A DNA stretch of 64,000 nt, taken from the NCBI RefSeq assembly GCF_024746815.1, contig NZ_CP080525.1, positions 4,272,501-4,336,500 of the forward strand, in the 5' to 3' direction. Each line of letters starts with the position of its first letter. Position 1 is the stretch's first letter. Position numbers and translations under genes: made by a program. Shown piece after piece: positions 29,655-39,159 of the stretch. This DNA is from Mesorhizobium sp. AR07 (GTDB taxonomy: Bacteria > Pseudomonadota > Alphaproteobacteria > Rhizobiales > Rhizobiaceae). The notes beneath the pieces were generated by a model, which saw nothing but the letters and a program-made list of their open reading frames with translations, did no database searches and was not told the DNA's origin.

Positions 29655-31091
29655 CTAACCACTCACCGGCGGCCGCCTATCCTTCCACGGCATCTCCTGC
29701 TCGAGCTGCGCAGATGCGGCCAGCACGGTCGCCTCGTCGCCATAGCGGCCGACCAGCTGCACGCCGATCGGCACGCCGCCTTTCGACCAGCCGAGCGGCA
29801 GCGAGATCGCCGGCTGCCCCGAAATGTTGAAGGGAAAGGCAAACACCGAATCCGCCCACTTGGCGTTGTAGCGGTCGATATCCGTTTCCGACATGTCGTA
29901 ATAGCCGAACGGGCGCGGCAGCTGTGTCAGTGTCGGCGTTATGAAGAGATCGTAGGCGTTGAGGTCGCCGACAATGTCGCGGCCGGCCTGCCGCAACTGT
30001 TCGACGTCGGAGATGTGCCTGATACCGCCGGTCGCGCGGCCGCGTTCGATGATCGCCCAGGTCACCGGCTCGACATCGCCAAGCGTTACCGGCCGGCCGA
30101 TCACTGTCTGGAGATAGTCGAACGTTGCCGCCGTCTGCACGCAGGTCATGTTGGTGTAGGTCTTCCACACCGCATCGGCGTCGAGCGGCATGTCGTGTTC
30201 CTCGATATGGTGCCCGAGCCGCTCGAGCGCCGCGACGGTCGCCAGCACCGCCGCCTTGACCTCCGGGTCGATGGCCGTGCCGTTGGGCGGCGTGACGGAG
30301 AAGCCGATGCGCAGCTTTTTCGGCGCCCGCGCCGACAGGCTGAGCCAGGAACCATTCGGGGCCGGCGGCGTATAGGGATCGCCGGGCAGCGCGCCGGCCA
30401 CCGCGTCGAGATAGGCCGCGGTGTCGCGCACGGTGCGCGAGCAGCACAGGAAATAGGCGCCGCCATACCAATAGTCGCCGAACGGCGCGAGGCTGACGCG
30501 GCCGCGCGACGGTTTCAGCCCGACGATGCCGCAGCAGGAGGCCGGGATGCGGATCGAGCCGGCGCCATCGCTGGCCTCGGCGATCGGCACCATGCGCGAG
30601 GCGATGGCAGCGGCGGCACCGCCGCTCGAGCCGCCGGGCGTGATGCCTTCCTTCCACGGGTTCTTGGTCACGCCGTAGAGTTTTGGCTCGGTCGTGATCG
30701 ACCAGCCATTTTCAGGCGCGTTCGACTTGCCGACCAGCACCAGCCCCGCCGCCTTCATGCGGCGAACCACTTCGGTGTCGAAGTCGGCGACGACGTCTTT
30801 CAGGTAGAAGCAGGAATTGGTGTTCGGCGCCCCGGTCCAGGACGAGGCCAGCTCCTTGAGCAGGAACGGCACGCCGGCGAAAGGCGCTGACTTGTCGACC
30901 GTCCCGGCCTGGGCGCGCGCCATGTCGTAGAGGCGATGGATCACCGCGTTGAGCGCCGGGTTGAACCGCTCGACCAGCGTGATCGCCGCCTCGACAAGCT
31001 CGGCCGGCGAGACCGCGCCGCTGTGCACGAGGCCGGCCAGGTCGAGTGCGTCGGACTCGGCATAGGTTTTCAGCAGACTGTCGGTGACCAT
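29655..31091 (-). CDS. Amidase signature family amidohydrolase
   Basis: The protein has 478 residues from the ATG at 31091 (AGGAGAG upstream); a longer frame to 31160 lacks support. The catalytic triad is visible as Lys79 in VPFLLKELASS, cis-Ser155 in TPGGSSGGAAAAIAS and nucleophile Ser179 in SDGAGSIRIPASCCGIVGLK. The C-terminal part has FNISGQPAISLPLGWSKGGV, typical of the family. It hydrolyses an amide to an acid and ammonia; the substrate is unknown. It is the last gene of a minus-strand block with a Gfo/Idh enzyme and an ABC importer. It may process the imported compound, although a 433-base repeat-filled gap separates it. Confidence 0.92.
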   Translation of the reverse strand: MVTDSLLKTYAESDALDLAGLVHSGAVSPAELVEAAITLVERFNPALNAVIHRLYDMARAQAGTVDKSAPFAGVPFLLKELASSWTGAPNTNSCFYLKDVVADFDTEVVRRMKAAGLVLVGKSNAPENGWSITTEPKLYGVTKNPWKEGITPGGSSGGAAAAIASRMVPIAEASDGAGSIRIPASCCGIVGLKPSRGRVSLAPFGDYWYGGAYFLCCSRTVRDTAAYLDAVAGALPGDPYTPPAPNGSWLSLSARAPKKLRIGFSVTPPNGTAIDPEVKAAVLATVAALERLGHHIEEHDMPLDADAVWKTYTNMTCVQTAATFDYLQTVIGRPVTLGDVEPVTWAIIERGRATGGIRHISDVEQLRQAGRDIVGDLNAYDLFITPTLTQLPRPFGYYDMSETDIDRYNAKWADSVFAFPFNISGQPAISLPLGWSKGGVPIGVQLVGRYGDEATVLAASAQLEQEMPWKDRRPPVSG

Positions 31092-31161
31092 GTCTCTCTC
31101 CTGATTTTCAATGTTCTCAACGTCGCCCATTGAGGGCCAGGGGCTATCGCTTCGGGCCAAC

Positions 31162-31400
31162 GTTGGCGCCGCCCCTCATCCACCTGCCGGCACCTTCTCC
31201 CATATAGGGACCAGAGCACTGGGGAAGCCGAGGTTTTCGCCCTACGAATACCCCCACCCCTAACCCCTCCCCACAAGGGGGAGGGAGACTCTCGTAGACG
31301 CTGACACCGGCAAACTACCGAAGTTCGACGCTGAGTATGATGAACAAAGGCGCGGCAGCATTCCCTCCCCCTTGTGGGGAGGGTTAGGGTGGGGGTGCGT
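31162..31400. repeat. Fused A-half and complete B repeat
   Basis: GTTGGCGCCGCCCCTCATCC and a degenerate CCCATATAGGG (A half) run into CCTACGAATACCCCCACCCC and TCCCCACAAGGGGGAGGGAG. After a loop comes TTCCCTCCCCCTTGTGGGGA and TTAGGGTGGGGG. This is the only B unit in the window without an insertion or coding use. It fills the gap between the Gfo/Idh and amidase genes. Confidence 0.8.
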
Positions 31401-31524
31401 GCCGGGCAAACATCTCACAATTTCCATCTGCGGTAGTCTTGTACAGGGCGGCGATAGGGAGGCGCTCCAACGCTGGCTCCCCTCCTGCTGTGCCGCCCGC
31501 CTCCAGCGCCAGCGGCGGATCGCG

Positions 31525-32622
31525 TCAGGCCAGGTCCACCGTCCGTCCCAGCGCGATGCTCTGCTCGGCCGCCAGCACGATGCGCAGGCTGTTGACCGCC
31601 GCATCCATCTGCGAGGACAAATCGAGATCCTCGCGGATGGCGCGCAGGAAGAAGGCCTGCTCGCGGTCGCACAGTTCCTGGTGGCCGGGCTCGTCCTCCA
31701 TGCTGACGATCTCGTCTGGCTTCGAGAAATTCTTGTCGCCGTCGACCTGGGCGTAATGGATCTTCAGCGCATCGGTCTTGGTATGCCGGTCGATGTCGGC
31801 GGAGTTCGAGACGTCGGCCGTACCAGCCGCGCTGCTCGCCTGCTGGCCGGCGACGATCGACACCGCGCCCTTGGGGCCGACCACGTCCTTCACGAAATAG
31901 GCCGTCTCGCTCATCATCGGGCCCCAGCCGGCCTCGTACCAGCCGACCGAACCGTCATCGAAGGTGACGTGCAGATGGCCGTAATTCTGCTTGTCGGCTT
32001 CAGCCCACAATTTGGCGCCGATGCCATGCACGCGCACCGGCTTGGCGCCGGTCAGCTGGCACATGACGTCGACATAGTGCACGCCGCAATCGACGATCGG
32101 GATCAGCGAATCGATCAGGTTCTTGTGCCAGTGCCAGGCGCTGCCGCTGCTCTGCTGGTTGAGGTTGAGGCGCATCACCAGCGGCTTGCCCAGCGTCTTG
32201 CCGACCTCGATGAACTTGATCCACGACGGATGCACGCGCAGGATATAGCCGAGCACCAGCTTGCGGTTTTTTGCCCGCGCCGCGGCGACCACCTTTTCGG
32301 CGTCCTCGTTGTTGGTCGCCAACGGCTTTTCCATGAACACATGGCAATTGGCGGCGATTGCCTTCAGCGCGTATTCGGCATGGGTGTTGGGCCAGCTGTT
32401 GATCGACACGGCGTCCGGCCTGGTTTCGTTCAGCGCCTGGTCGAAATCCTCGTAGAGCGGATAGCCGGCCAGCTCCGCCGGGATTTTTGTGTTGCTCTTG
32501 ATCGAACGGCTCATGATGCCGACGATCTCGAAGCCATCGAGCCGGTGATACGCGCTCGCATGCGACGCACCCATATTGCCGAGACCAACCACCAGCACTT
32601 TTACTTTTTCGGACACCGCCAT
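31525..32622 (-). CDS. Gfo/Idh/MocA-family oxidoreductase
   Basis: The protein has 365 residues. The N-terminal Rossmann fold has VKVLVVGLGNMGASHASAYH, and EKPLATNNEDAEKVV carries the conserved Lys of the EKP motif. The substrate-side helix has LIPIVDCGVHYVDVMCQLTG, with the His typical of the C-terminal domain. The family uses NAD(P) to oxidise or reduce sugars, inositols or related ring compounds. It lies between the ABC substrate-binding gene and the amidase in the same direction. This suggests that the imported solute is a polyol-like or amide-bearing compound, but specificity cannot be read from the sequence. Confidence 0.9.
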   Translation of the reverse strand: MAVSEKVKVLVVGLGNMGASHASAYHRLDGFEIVGIMSRSIKSNTKIPAELAGYPLYEDFDQALNETRPDAVSINSWPNTHAEYALKAIAANCHVFMEKPLATNNEDAEKVVAAARAKNRKLVLGYILRVHPSWIKFIEVGKTLGKPLVMRLNLNQQSSGSAWHWHKNLIDSLIPIVDCGVHYVDVMCQLTGAKPVRVHGIGAKLWAEADKQNYGHLHVTFDDGSVGWYEAGWGPMMSETAYFVKDVVGPKGAVSIVAGQQASSAAGTADVSNSADIDRHTKTDALKIHYAQVDGDKNFSKPDEIVSMEDEPGHQELCDREQAFFLRAIREDLDLSSQMDAAVNSLRIVLAAEQSIALGRTVDLA

Positions 32623-32689
32623 CTCCCAATTATTGATTGATTCGTGCGCGGCGATCGATCGCCGCTCGTATGTCTATCCGGGACAAGTC

Positions 32690-32945
32690 AGCGCCGCCGC
32701 TCATTGCCCGGCCCCTTCCTCTTCCCCGTCGATCGGGGGAGAGGTGTCGAGCGGAGCTCGACGGAGTGGGGGTCGACCTTCGCCGCCCGCCTGAGGTTCC
32801 TTGCTCGCCTGATTGTGCCTGTCTTGGGTCGACTGCTCGTTTGGCGAATGCCTTCCCCCACTCCGTCGCCGCTTCGCGGCGCCACCTCTCCCCCCTCCGG
32901 AGGGAGAGGAAAGGAGCCAAGGCAGGGCAATGAGGGGCGGCGCCG
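32690..32945. repeat. Intergenic repeat family E, copy 1
   Basis: TTCCCCGTCGATCGGGGGAG with GCGGAGCTCGACGGAGTGGG forms one half. The other has CCCCACTCCGTCGCCGCTTC and CTCCCCCCTCCGGAGGGAG, ending in an A-like GGCAATGAGGGGCGGCGCC. A second copy is at 39330-39490. It fills the gap between the Gfo/Idh gene and the transporter. Confidence 0.75.
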
Positions 32946-32964
32946 ACATAGCCCCGTTTGCACC

Positions 32965-34128
32965 CTACTTGATCGCCGAATCGAACAGATGCGCCTTGAT
33001 CTTCTCGACATCGAGCGCGGCAAAGCCTTCCGACAGCTTGACACCGTCGGCATCGGCCTTGACCTTGGCCTTGTCGAAGGTGTTGGCCGGGCCGATCAGC
33101 TCGTTGGTGCAGACGTCCTCGGCCTTCACCGGAGCGGTGATCTGGCCGATCTTGTGGATCTCGTCGAAGAAGCCCTGCCAGCTCGCCATGTCGTGCGAAC
33201 CCCAGCCGCCGCGCTTGTCCATGTCGCCACGGAAGACGTTGATCTGCTGCAGGATCGAAGTGGTGCCGAGCTCGGGCCTGAGATTCTTGGCCAGAGTCGG
33301 GAACTGTTCGAACACCGCTTCGACGGCCGCGCGAGGATTTTGATAGCCAAACTCCAGGCCCATCGCCCAGCCGCGCAGATACTTTTCCAGGAACGCCTTG
33401 CGGTCGGGATCTTCCAGATCGGCGGCGCGCACGACGAAAGTGTTGGCCGGCAGCTTCGAATGCTGCACACCGAGCCAGTATTCGAAGTCGAGCCCCTTGG
33501 CGATCCACTCGGCGCGCAGGCCTTCCCACGACAGAGCGGCGTCGCCCTGGCCACCGGCAAGTGCCGTGCCCCAGGTCGGCCAGCCGGCCTCGACATACTT
33601 CACCTTCTTGATGTCGACGCCTTGCGCGGCCAGCAGCGGGTCGGTGATCGACTGCCAGGCGGCGGAACCGAGCAGGATGGTCTTGCCTTCGAGCTTTTTC
33701 AGATCGTTCGACCCCTCGCCCTTGCGGAAGGCGAAGCTGAACGTGTCGCGCGCGCCCATATGGAACACCGACTTCAGCTTCATGCCGTTCTGGATGGCGA
33801 AGGAGAACACGCCGGGCGAGGGAAAGCCCATGTCGGCCTGGCCGACATCGACGAACTTCACCGTCGCCGTGCCGTCCGACGGCCCCGGCTGCATGTCGGT
33901 GTCCAGCCCGTCGAAATATCCGGCCTTCTTGGCCGCCCAATAGGGATAGTCGTCTAGCACTTCGAGCGTGCCGCGCGGCGAGATCCAGGTGAATTTGCCA
34001 TAGGCCTCGGCCCTGGCCTTGAGGCCCGTGGCGCCGAGCGCCGTGGCGGTCACCAGGCCGGCGCCGGTCACCTGCAGGAAGTAGCGGCGGCTCATTCCCG
34101 CCGGGTGGATTGAATTGTCTTTGGTCAT
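32965..34128 (-). CDS. ABC transporter substrate-binding protein (NMT1/SsuA-type, Tat signal)
   Basis: The protein has 387 residues. A twin-arginine signal is clear: MSRRYFLQVTGAGLVTATAL with cleavage near KARA/EAYG. The mature part has FTWISPRGTLEVLDDYPYWA, AGYFDGLDTDMQPGPSDGTA and VDVGQADMGFPSPG, the pattern of periplasmic proteins for sulfonates, nitrate or thiamine-precursor pyrimidines. Two lobes are joined by the KKVKYVEAGWPTWGTALAGG region. It is followed upstream by its permease (72 bases) and ATPase. Tat export suggests the protein folds in the cytoplasm before export. The ligand is unknown. Confidence 0.9.
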   Translation of the reverse strand: MTKDNSIHPAGMSRRYFLQVTGAGLVTATALGATGLKARAEAYGKFTWISPRGTLEVLDDYPYWAAKKAGYFDGLDTDMQPGPSDGTATVKFVDVGQADMGFPSPGVFSFAIQNGMKLKSVFHMGARDTFSFAFRKGEGSNDLKKLEGKTILLGSAAWQSITDPLLAAQGVDIKKVKYVEAGWPTWGTALAGGQGDAALSWEGLRAEWIAKGLDFEYWLGVQHSKLPANTFVVRAADLEDPDRKAFLEKYLRGWAMGLEFGYQNPRAAVEAVFEQFPTLAKNLRPELGTTSILQQINVFRGDMDKRGGWGSHDMASWQGFFDEIHKIGQITAPVKAEDVCTNELIGPANTFDKAKVKADADGVKLSEGFAALDVEKIKAHLFDSAIK

Positions 34129-34200
34129 CGCATTCCCCTTTTGTTTGATGTCAGTCTTGCCCTGCCGCCCGCCTCCCGGGCGTCGTAATCGCCTCTGTGC

Positions 34201-35055
34201 TTATGCCTCCCAGCTCGCCCATTTCTTGCCGATCAGGAAGAACAGCACGTAGATCAGGATGCCGAGCGTCGACAGGATCAGCACCACCGCGAAGAACTGC
34301 GGCATCTGGATCATCGACGAATAGGTGGTCAGCCGGTTGCCGAGGCCGAAGCCGCCGCCGACCATTTCGGCGCCGACCGCCGTCAGCAGGCCGAAGATCG
34401 CGCCGATCATCAGCCCGACCAGGATCATCGGCAGCGCCATCGGCGCGCGGATCTTCCAGAAGATCTGCAAGGTGCTGGCGCCATAGGAGCGCGCCAGTGC
34501 GATCTTGGCGCTGTCGACGCGGCGAAAGCCGGTGGCCGCGTTGATCATCACCATCGGCCCGGCGGCCAGCGCCACCGCGATGATGCGCGGCGTGTAGCCG
34601 AAGCCGAAGCGCAGGATCAGAAGCGGCACCAGCGCCAGCATCGGTGTGGTGACGAGCAGCAGGATATACGGCGCGACGATCTTCTCGGCGAACGGGAACT
34701 GGGTGATGACGGCGGCCAGCACCAGGCCAATGATGGCGCCGATGGTGAAGCCGGACACCAGCTCGACCAGCGTGTAGCCGAGATGCGGCGCGATCAGCGG
34801 AAACTCGTCGAACAGCGCATAGGCGATCGAGCTCGGCGGCGGCATGATGTAGAGCGGCACGTGGAACAGCCGCAGCGCCAGTTCGATGCCGCCGATGATG
34901 ATCACCGCGACGCCGAGGATGGCCGCCACCTCCTTGCCCGATTTGATACCGGGACCGCTGGCGAAGGCCGACAGATTGGTCAGGCTGACCTCGTGGCCGT
35001 CGCCGGGCTTGGACCCGGCCTTGGACTTGGAGAATTCCGGAATGGCGTCGCTCAC
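34201..35055 (-). CDS. ABC transporter permease (SsuC/TauC type)
   Basis: The protein has 284 residues with about six transmembrane segments after a cytoplasmic N-terminus of about 35 residues. Segments include EVAAILGVAVIIIGGIELAL, LGYTLVELVSGFTIGAIIGL and FFAVVLILSTLGILIYVLFF. The EAA loop that contacts the ATPase reads ALARSYGASTLQIFWKIRAP. Its start codon overlaps the ATPase stop by four bases (ATGA at 35052-35055), showing tight coupling. It forms the membrane channel of the importer together with the neighbouring genes. Confidence 0.92.
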   Translation of the reverse strand: MSDAIPEFSKSKAGSKPGDGHEVSLTNLSAFASGPGIKSGKEVAAILGVAVIIIGGIELALRLFHVPLYIMPPPSSIAYALFDEFPLIAPHLGYTLVELVSGFTIGAIIGLVLAAVITQFPFAEKIVAPYILLLVTTPMLALVPLLILRFGFGYTPRIIAVALAAGPMVMINAATGFRRVDSAKIALARSYGASTLQIFWKIRAPMALPMILVGLMIGAIFGLLTAVGAEMVGGGFGLGNRLTTYSSMIQMPQFFAVVLILSTLGILIYVLFFLIGKKWASWEA

Positions 35056-35879
35056 GGTCTGATCCTCACGATCTCGGCGCTCGGGCGTTCAGCCGCCTTC
35101 GGCCGCGTGCGCTCGCCGACAATGTCCATCTTGATCCGGTTGGTGAGGTCGAAGACCTCCTTGGTCGCCATGATCTCCAGCGAGCGCGGCCGCGCAAACG
35201 GCACGCGATATTCCTTGGCGACGCGCCCCGGCCGGGCGCTCAGCACCACCACGCGATCGGAGAGGAAGATCGCCTCCTCGATGCTGTGGGTGATGAAGAC
35301 GATGGTGGTCTTGGTGTCGAGCCAGATCTCCTCGACCAGCCGGTTCATCTCCTCGCGGGTAAAACTGTCGAGCGCGCCGAACGGCTCGTCCATCAGCAGC
35401 ACCGAGGGTTTCAGCGCCAGCGCCCGCACGATCGCCGCGCGCTGCTGCATGCCGCCCGAAAGCTCGCGCGGAAACTTGCCGCCGAAGCCGTCGAGACCGA
35501 CGCGGTTGAGCAGATGCGCGATCCACGCCCGGTCCGGCATCTGCCCCTTGATCTCGAAGGGGAAGCGGATGTTGGCGTCGAGATTGCGCCATGGCAAGAG
35601 ATTCGCTTCCTGGAAGACGATGCCGATATCGGGATGCGGACCGGTGATCTTGATACCGTCGAGCCGGATCTCGCCGCTGGTCAGGCCGTGCAGGCCCGAC
35701 ATCGACCACAAGAGCGTGGTCTTGCCGCAGCCCGAAGGGCCGACGATCGAGACGATTTCATTGGCGCTGACATCGAGGCTGCAGCGATCCAGCGCCAGCA
35801 GGTCGCCGGAGGCCGTGTGATAGATCTTGGTCGCTGCCTGCACGCCAAGTTTTGGGTTTTTTACATCGCCCGTGTTCAT
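35052..35879 (-). CDS. ABC transporter ATP-binding protein (SsuB/TauB type)
   Basis: The protein has 275 residues. Walker A is VGPSGCGKTTLLWSMSGLHG, the Q-loop is GIVFQEANLLPWRNLDANIR, the signature is FPRELSGGMQQRAAIVRALA, and Walker B with D-loop is VLLMDEPFGALDSFTREEMN, then H-loop TIVFITHSIEEAIFLSDRV. All motifs are intact. It is the first gene of the importer operon and faces the RpiR regulator across 338 bases, so that regulator is the natural candidate for its control. Confidence 0.94.
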   Translation of the reverse strand: MNTGDVKNPKLGVQAATKIYHTASGDLLALDRCSLDVSANEIVSIVGPSGCGKTTLLWSMSGLHGLTSGEIRLDGIKITGPHPDIGIVFQEANLLPWRNLDANIRFPFEIKGQMPDRAWIAHLLNRVGLDGFGGKFPRELSGGMQQRAAIVRALALKPSVLLMDEPFGALDSFTREEMNRLVEEIWLDTKTTIVFITHSIEEAIFLSDRVVVLSARPGRVAKEYRVPFARPRSLEIMATKEVFDLTNRIKMDIVGERTRPKAAERPSAEIVRIRP

Positions 35880-36048
35880 CTGCCCCCCGGGAAGATTGCG
35901 CGATGATCCATTGGCTCATCCGGCCGCGAAAATCAGTCTGTAACTATCCTACTTTCCTGTCAAGCGCGAGTGCTGGTACCCGTATCACGAAAGTCCTGGC
36001 TTGGAGCTACACGTTTGTTTCTGCATCGTTTTCTTCGCCTTGAAATCC

Positions 36049-36060
36049 ATGTTGCTTTCC
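36049..36060. promoter_or_regulatory. Candidate RpiR operator half-site (ATGTTGCTTTCC)
   Basis: This 12-mer in the ABC/RpiR divergent region occurs again, inverted, as GGAAAGCAACAT at 41265-41276 in the RidA/SnoaL divergent region. Here it is preceded by TTGAAATCC, giving a loose GAAA-TTTC symmetry. The rest of 35880-36217 is noncoding. Confidence 0.45.
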
Positions 36061-36217
36061 TACATACTTCTGAACTCGCACGAACTGGAAAGGAAACGGC
36101 GAAGGTGAGGCTTCCCCAACGACACGCACCGGCTGCGAAGCGGTCAGGCGCGTGGAGCCAAGGCACGCAAACATGCTAAGACGTCAGCCTTGCAACCCAG
36201 GGAAAGACTAGGACTTC

Positions 36218-37162
36218 ATGACCGAAGCTGGCAGCCAGGAAGAGCCTGTTCCAAGCCACGATGCGGAGGGCCGCGAGCCTGTCCGGCGCATCCCCGACAT
36301 CATCTCGCTGGTCAAGGATTCCTACGGCGAATTGCGCCCGGCCGAACGCCGTGTCGCCGATGTCGTGCTCGACGATGTCAAATACGCGGTCGACGCCTCC
36401 AACGCCGCCCTTGCGCAGCGCGCCGGGGTTAGCGAGCCGACGGTGACCCGGTTCTGCCGGGCCATTGGCTGCGAGGGCGTGCGCGACTTCAAGCTGAAAC
36501 TGGCCCAGAGCCTCGTCGTCGGCGCGCTCTATCTGAGCAAGCCGCCACAAACCAGCGGCGACAATGGCATGCCGTTCTGGAACGCGGTGTTCGGCGAGGC
36601 GCGCCGGGCGCTGCAGGAGGCCGAGCGGCAGCTCGATCCGGCGCAGTTGCAGAAGGCAGCCGAGCTGATCGCCAAGGCGCGCCAGGTCACCGTGTTCGGC
36701 CTCGGCGGCAGCTCGTCGGCGCTGGCGCAGGAAACCCAGTACCGGCTGTTTCGCTACGGCATATCAGTCAGCGCCCAATGCGACCCCTATCTGATGCGCA
36801 TGACCGCCTCGACCTTGAAACCGGGCGACCTGGTGATCGCCATTTCGGCGACGGGACGCACGCGCGAGGTGATCGAGGCCGTCGAGCTCGCCAAACACTA
36901 CCGTGCCAATGCGATCGCCGTGACAGCGCCCGACACCGAGCTCGCACGCGCCTGCGACGTCAGGCTGACGGTCGCGGTGCCGGAATATCCCGACACGCTG
37001 AAGCCGACCGCATCGCGCTTCGCCTTCCTGGCCGCGATCGACCTGCTGGCGGTTGCTTCCGCCTACAGGCTCGACGGCTCGGCCCGCGAGACGGTTCGGC
37101 GCATCAAGTACAACGCCCAGATCCACCGCACCGGCAAGGAGATGGAGCCGCTCGGGGATTGA
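36218..37162 (+). CDS. MurR/RpiR-family transcriptional regulator
   Basis: The protein has 314 residues. The N-terminal helix-turn-helix (about 25-100) has LRPAERRVADVVLDD and NAALAQRAGVSEPTVTRFCR. The C-terminal SIS domain (about 150-280) has VTVFGLGGSSSALAQETQYR and GDLVIAISATGRTREVIEAV, which bind a phosphosugar or similar effector. The family usually represses or activates catabolic operons for sugars and related compounds. Divergent placement from the ABC importer points to local control. The shared 12-mer at 41265 suggests that it also controls the RidA/amidohydrolase and SnoaL genes. Confidence 0.92.
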   Translation: MTEAGSQEEPVPSHDAEGREPVRRIPDIISLVKDSYGELRPAERRVADVVLDDVKYAVDASNAALAQRAGVSEPTVTRFCRAIGCEGVRDFKLKLAQSLVVGALYLSKPPQTSGDNGMPFWNAVFGEARRALQEAERQLDPAQLQKAAELIAKARQVTVFGLGGSSSALAQETQYRLFRYGISVSAQCDPYLMRMTASTLKPGDLVIAISATGRTREVIEAVELAKHYRANAIAVTAPDTELARACDVRLTVAVPEYPDTLKPTASRFAFLAAIDLLAVASAYRLDGSARETVRRIKYNAQIHRTGKEMEPLGD

Positions 37163-37177
37163 TGTCTGATTTGTGGG

Positions 37178-37312
37178 GCGTTTGCGCTGCCCCTCACCCT
37201 TACCCTCTCCCCGTGAAGAACGGGGAGAGGGGGTCGCCAACGTTGGCGCGCTTCCCTTCTCCCCGTCCCTTACGGGGAGAAGGTGCCGGCAGGCGGATGA
37301 GGGGCGGCGCCG
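37178..37312. repeat. Intergenic palindromic repeat family A, copy 4 (shortened loop)
   Basis: GCGCTGCCCCTCACCCTTAC and CCCCGTGAAGAACGGGGAGA form the left half, and CCCCGTCCCTTACGGGG with GGATGAGGGGCGGCGCC the right. The loop is shorter than in copies 2 and 3. Confidence 0.8.
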
Positions 37313-37368
37313 AGTTTGACAATTGACGGTCTCAATACGGATTGGGCGCTTGGCAGAAGAGGAAACAA

Positions 37369-39159
37369 ATGCTCGACATGGCACCATCGAAACAGGCAGC
37401 CGCATGGCTTGGATCTTTTGCGCGAGCGCTCGGAGCGGGCGATGTGGCGGCGGCAAGCAACCTGTTCGTCGACGACTGCTACTGGCGAGACCTTCTGACC
37501 TTCACCTGGAACATTACGACCATGGAAGGCCGTGAAGCCATCCATGACATGCTTCAAGCGACGCTGGCGGCGACAAAGCCGACGGCTTGGCACCTTTCCG
37601 GCGAGGCGACCTCGGACGAAGGCACCATCGAGGCCTGGTTCAGTTTTGAGACCGCATCGGCGCGTGGCGAAGGCGTCATGCGCTTGCGCGACGGCCGCTG
37701 CCGCACCCTGTTCACCGCGATGACCGACCTGAAAGGGTTCGAGGAGCGCAAGGGACCGGCGCGGCCGCTTGGCGTGCGCCACAAGGCCGATCCCGACCGA
37801 GAGACTTGGGGCGAGGCGCGGGCGCGCGAGACGCGCGAACTTGGCGCCGAAGAACAACCCTACTGCCTGGTCATCGGCGGCGGCCAGGGCGGCATCATGC
37901 TGGGCGCGCGGCTCAGGCAGCTGGGCGTGCCCACCATCGTCATCGAGAAGAATGCGCGACCTGGCGATTCCTGGCGCAACCGCTACCGCTCGCTCGTGCT
38001 GCACGACCCGGTCTGGTACGACCATCTGCCCTACATTCCGTTCCCGGAAAACTGGCCGGTGTTCACGCCCAAGGACAAGATGGGCGACTGGCTGGAAATG
38101 TATACGCGCGTCATGGAGCTCAACTACTGGGTCGCCACCAAATGCCTCAGTGCGTCCTATGATGAGGCCGAGAAGGTCTGGACCGTCGTCGTCGATCGCG
38201 TCGGCCGGCACATCACGCTGAAGCCGAAGCACATCGTCTTCGCCACCGGCGCCTATGGTCCGCCGCGGCGGATCGAGCTCGCCGGCGCCGACACGTTCAA
38301 GGGCGAATTGCTGCACTCCAGCCAATATTCCAGCGGCGACAAATTCCGCGGCAAAAAAGTTGCCGTCATCGGCGCGGCAAGCTCGGGGCATGATGTCAGC
38401 GTCGATCTCTGGGAGAGCGGCGCCGACGTGACCATGATCCAGCGCTCGCCGACGACCGTGGTCAAGTCGGACACGCTGATGGAAGTCGGCTTCGAGATCT
38501 TTTCGGAAGACGCACTGGCGCGCGGCATCACCACCGAAAAAGCCGACATGATCGTCGCCTCGACGCCCTTCGCGCTGGTGCCCAAGGGCCAGCGGGCGCT
38601 CTACGAGGTGATTAAGGCACGCGACGCCGCCTTCTACGACCGCCTGCGCGCCGCCGGCTTCGCCATCGATTTCGGCGATGACGAGACCGGCCTGTTGATG
38701 AAGGCCTACCGCACCGGCTCCGGCTACTACATCGATGTCGGCGCTTCCGAGCTGATCATCGACGGCAAGATCGGCGTCCGCAGCGGCGTCGCCATCAAGT
38801 CGCTGACGCCGACCGGCATTCTCTTCGAGGATGGCACCGAACTCGCCGCCGACGCGATCATTTCCTGCACCGGCTATCAGTCGATGAACGAGACGGTGGC
38901 CGCGATCGTTTCGCGCGAGGTCGCCGACAAGGTCGGCCCGTGCTGGGGGCTCGGCTCGGGCGTCAAGGGCGACCCCGGCCCATGGCAAGGCGAGCTGCGC
39001 AATATGTGGAAGCCGACGGCGCAGGACGCGCTGTGGTTCCACGGCGGCAACCTGGCGCTGTCGCGCTTCTACTCGAAATACGTGGCGCTGCAGATCAAGG
39101 CACGGATGGAAGGGATAGAGACGCCGGTTTACGGGGCGGTCAGCAACGCTGGGCGGTGA
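37369..39159 (+). CDS. NTF2-like domain fused to FAD/NAD(P)-dependent (FMO-like) monooxygenase
   Basis: The protein has 596 residues from the ATG at 37369 (AGAGGAAAC upstream; a TTG at 37342 in frame is less likely). Residues about 1-125 are an NTF2/SnoaL-like fold: FVDDCYWRDLLTFTW and GREAIHDMLQATL. From about 160 it is a flavoprotein with FAD motif CLVIGGGQGGIMLGARLRQL and Glu/Lys IVIEKNARPGDSWRNRY. A second nucleotide motif reads VAVIGAASSGHDVSVDLW, and the FMO-type end reads FHGGNLALSRFYSKYVALQI. It would hydroxylate or Baeyer-Villiger oxidise an organic substrate with NADPH and O2. An NTF2 domain on the N-terminus may shape the substrate pocket. It lies downstream of RpiR in the catabolic block. 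Confidence 0.88.
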   Translation: MLDMAPSKQAAAWLGSFARALGAGDVAAASNLFVDDCYWRDLLTFTWNITTMEGREAIHDMLQATLAATKPTAWHLSGEATSDEGTIEAWFSFETASARGEGVMRLRDGRCRTLFTAMTDLKGFEERKGPARPLGVRHKADPDRETWGEARARETRELGAEEQPYCLVIGGGQGGIMLGARLRQLGVPTIVIEKNARPGDSWRNRYRSLVLHDPVWYDHLPYIPFPENWPVFTPKDKMGDWLEMYTRVMELNYWVATKCLSASYDEAEKVWTVVVDRVGRHITLKPKHIVFATGAYGPPRRIELAGADTFKGELLHSSQYSSGDKFRGKKVAVIGAASSGHDVSVDLWESGADVTMIQRSPTTVVKSDTLMEVGFEIFSEDALARGITTEKADMIVASTPFALVPKGQRALYEVIKARDAAFYDRLRAAGFAIDFGDDETGLLMKAYRTGSGYYIDVGASELIIDGKIGVRSGVAIKSLTPTGILFEDGTELAADAIISCTGYQSMNETVAAIVSREVADKVGPCWGLGSGVKGDPGPWQGELRNMWKPTAQDALWFHGGNLALSRFYSKYVALQIKARMEGIETPVYGAVSNAGR

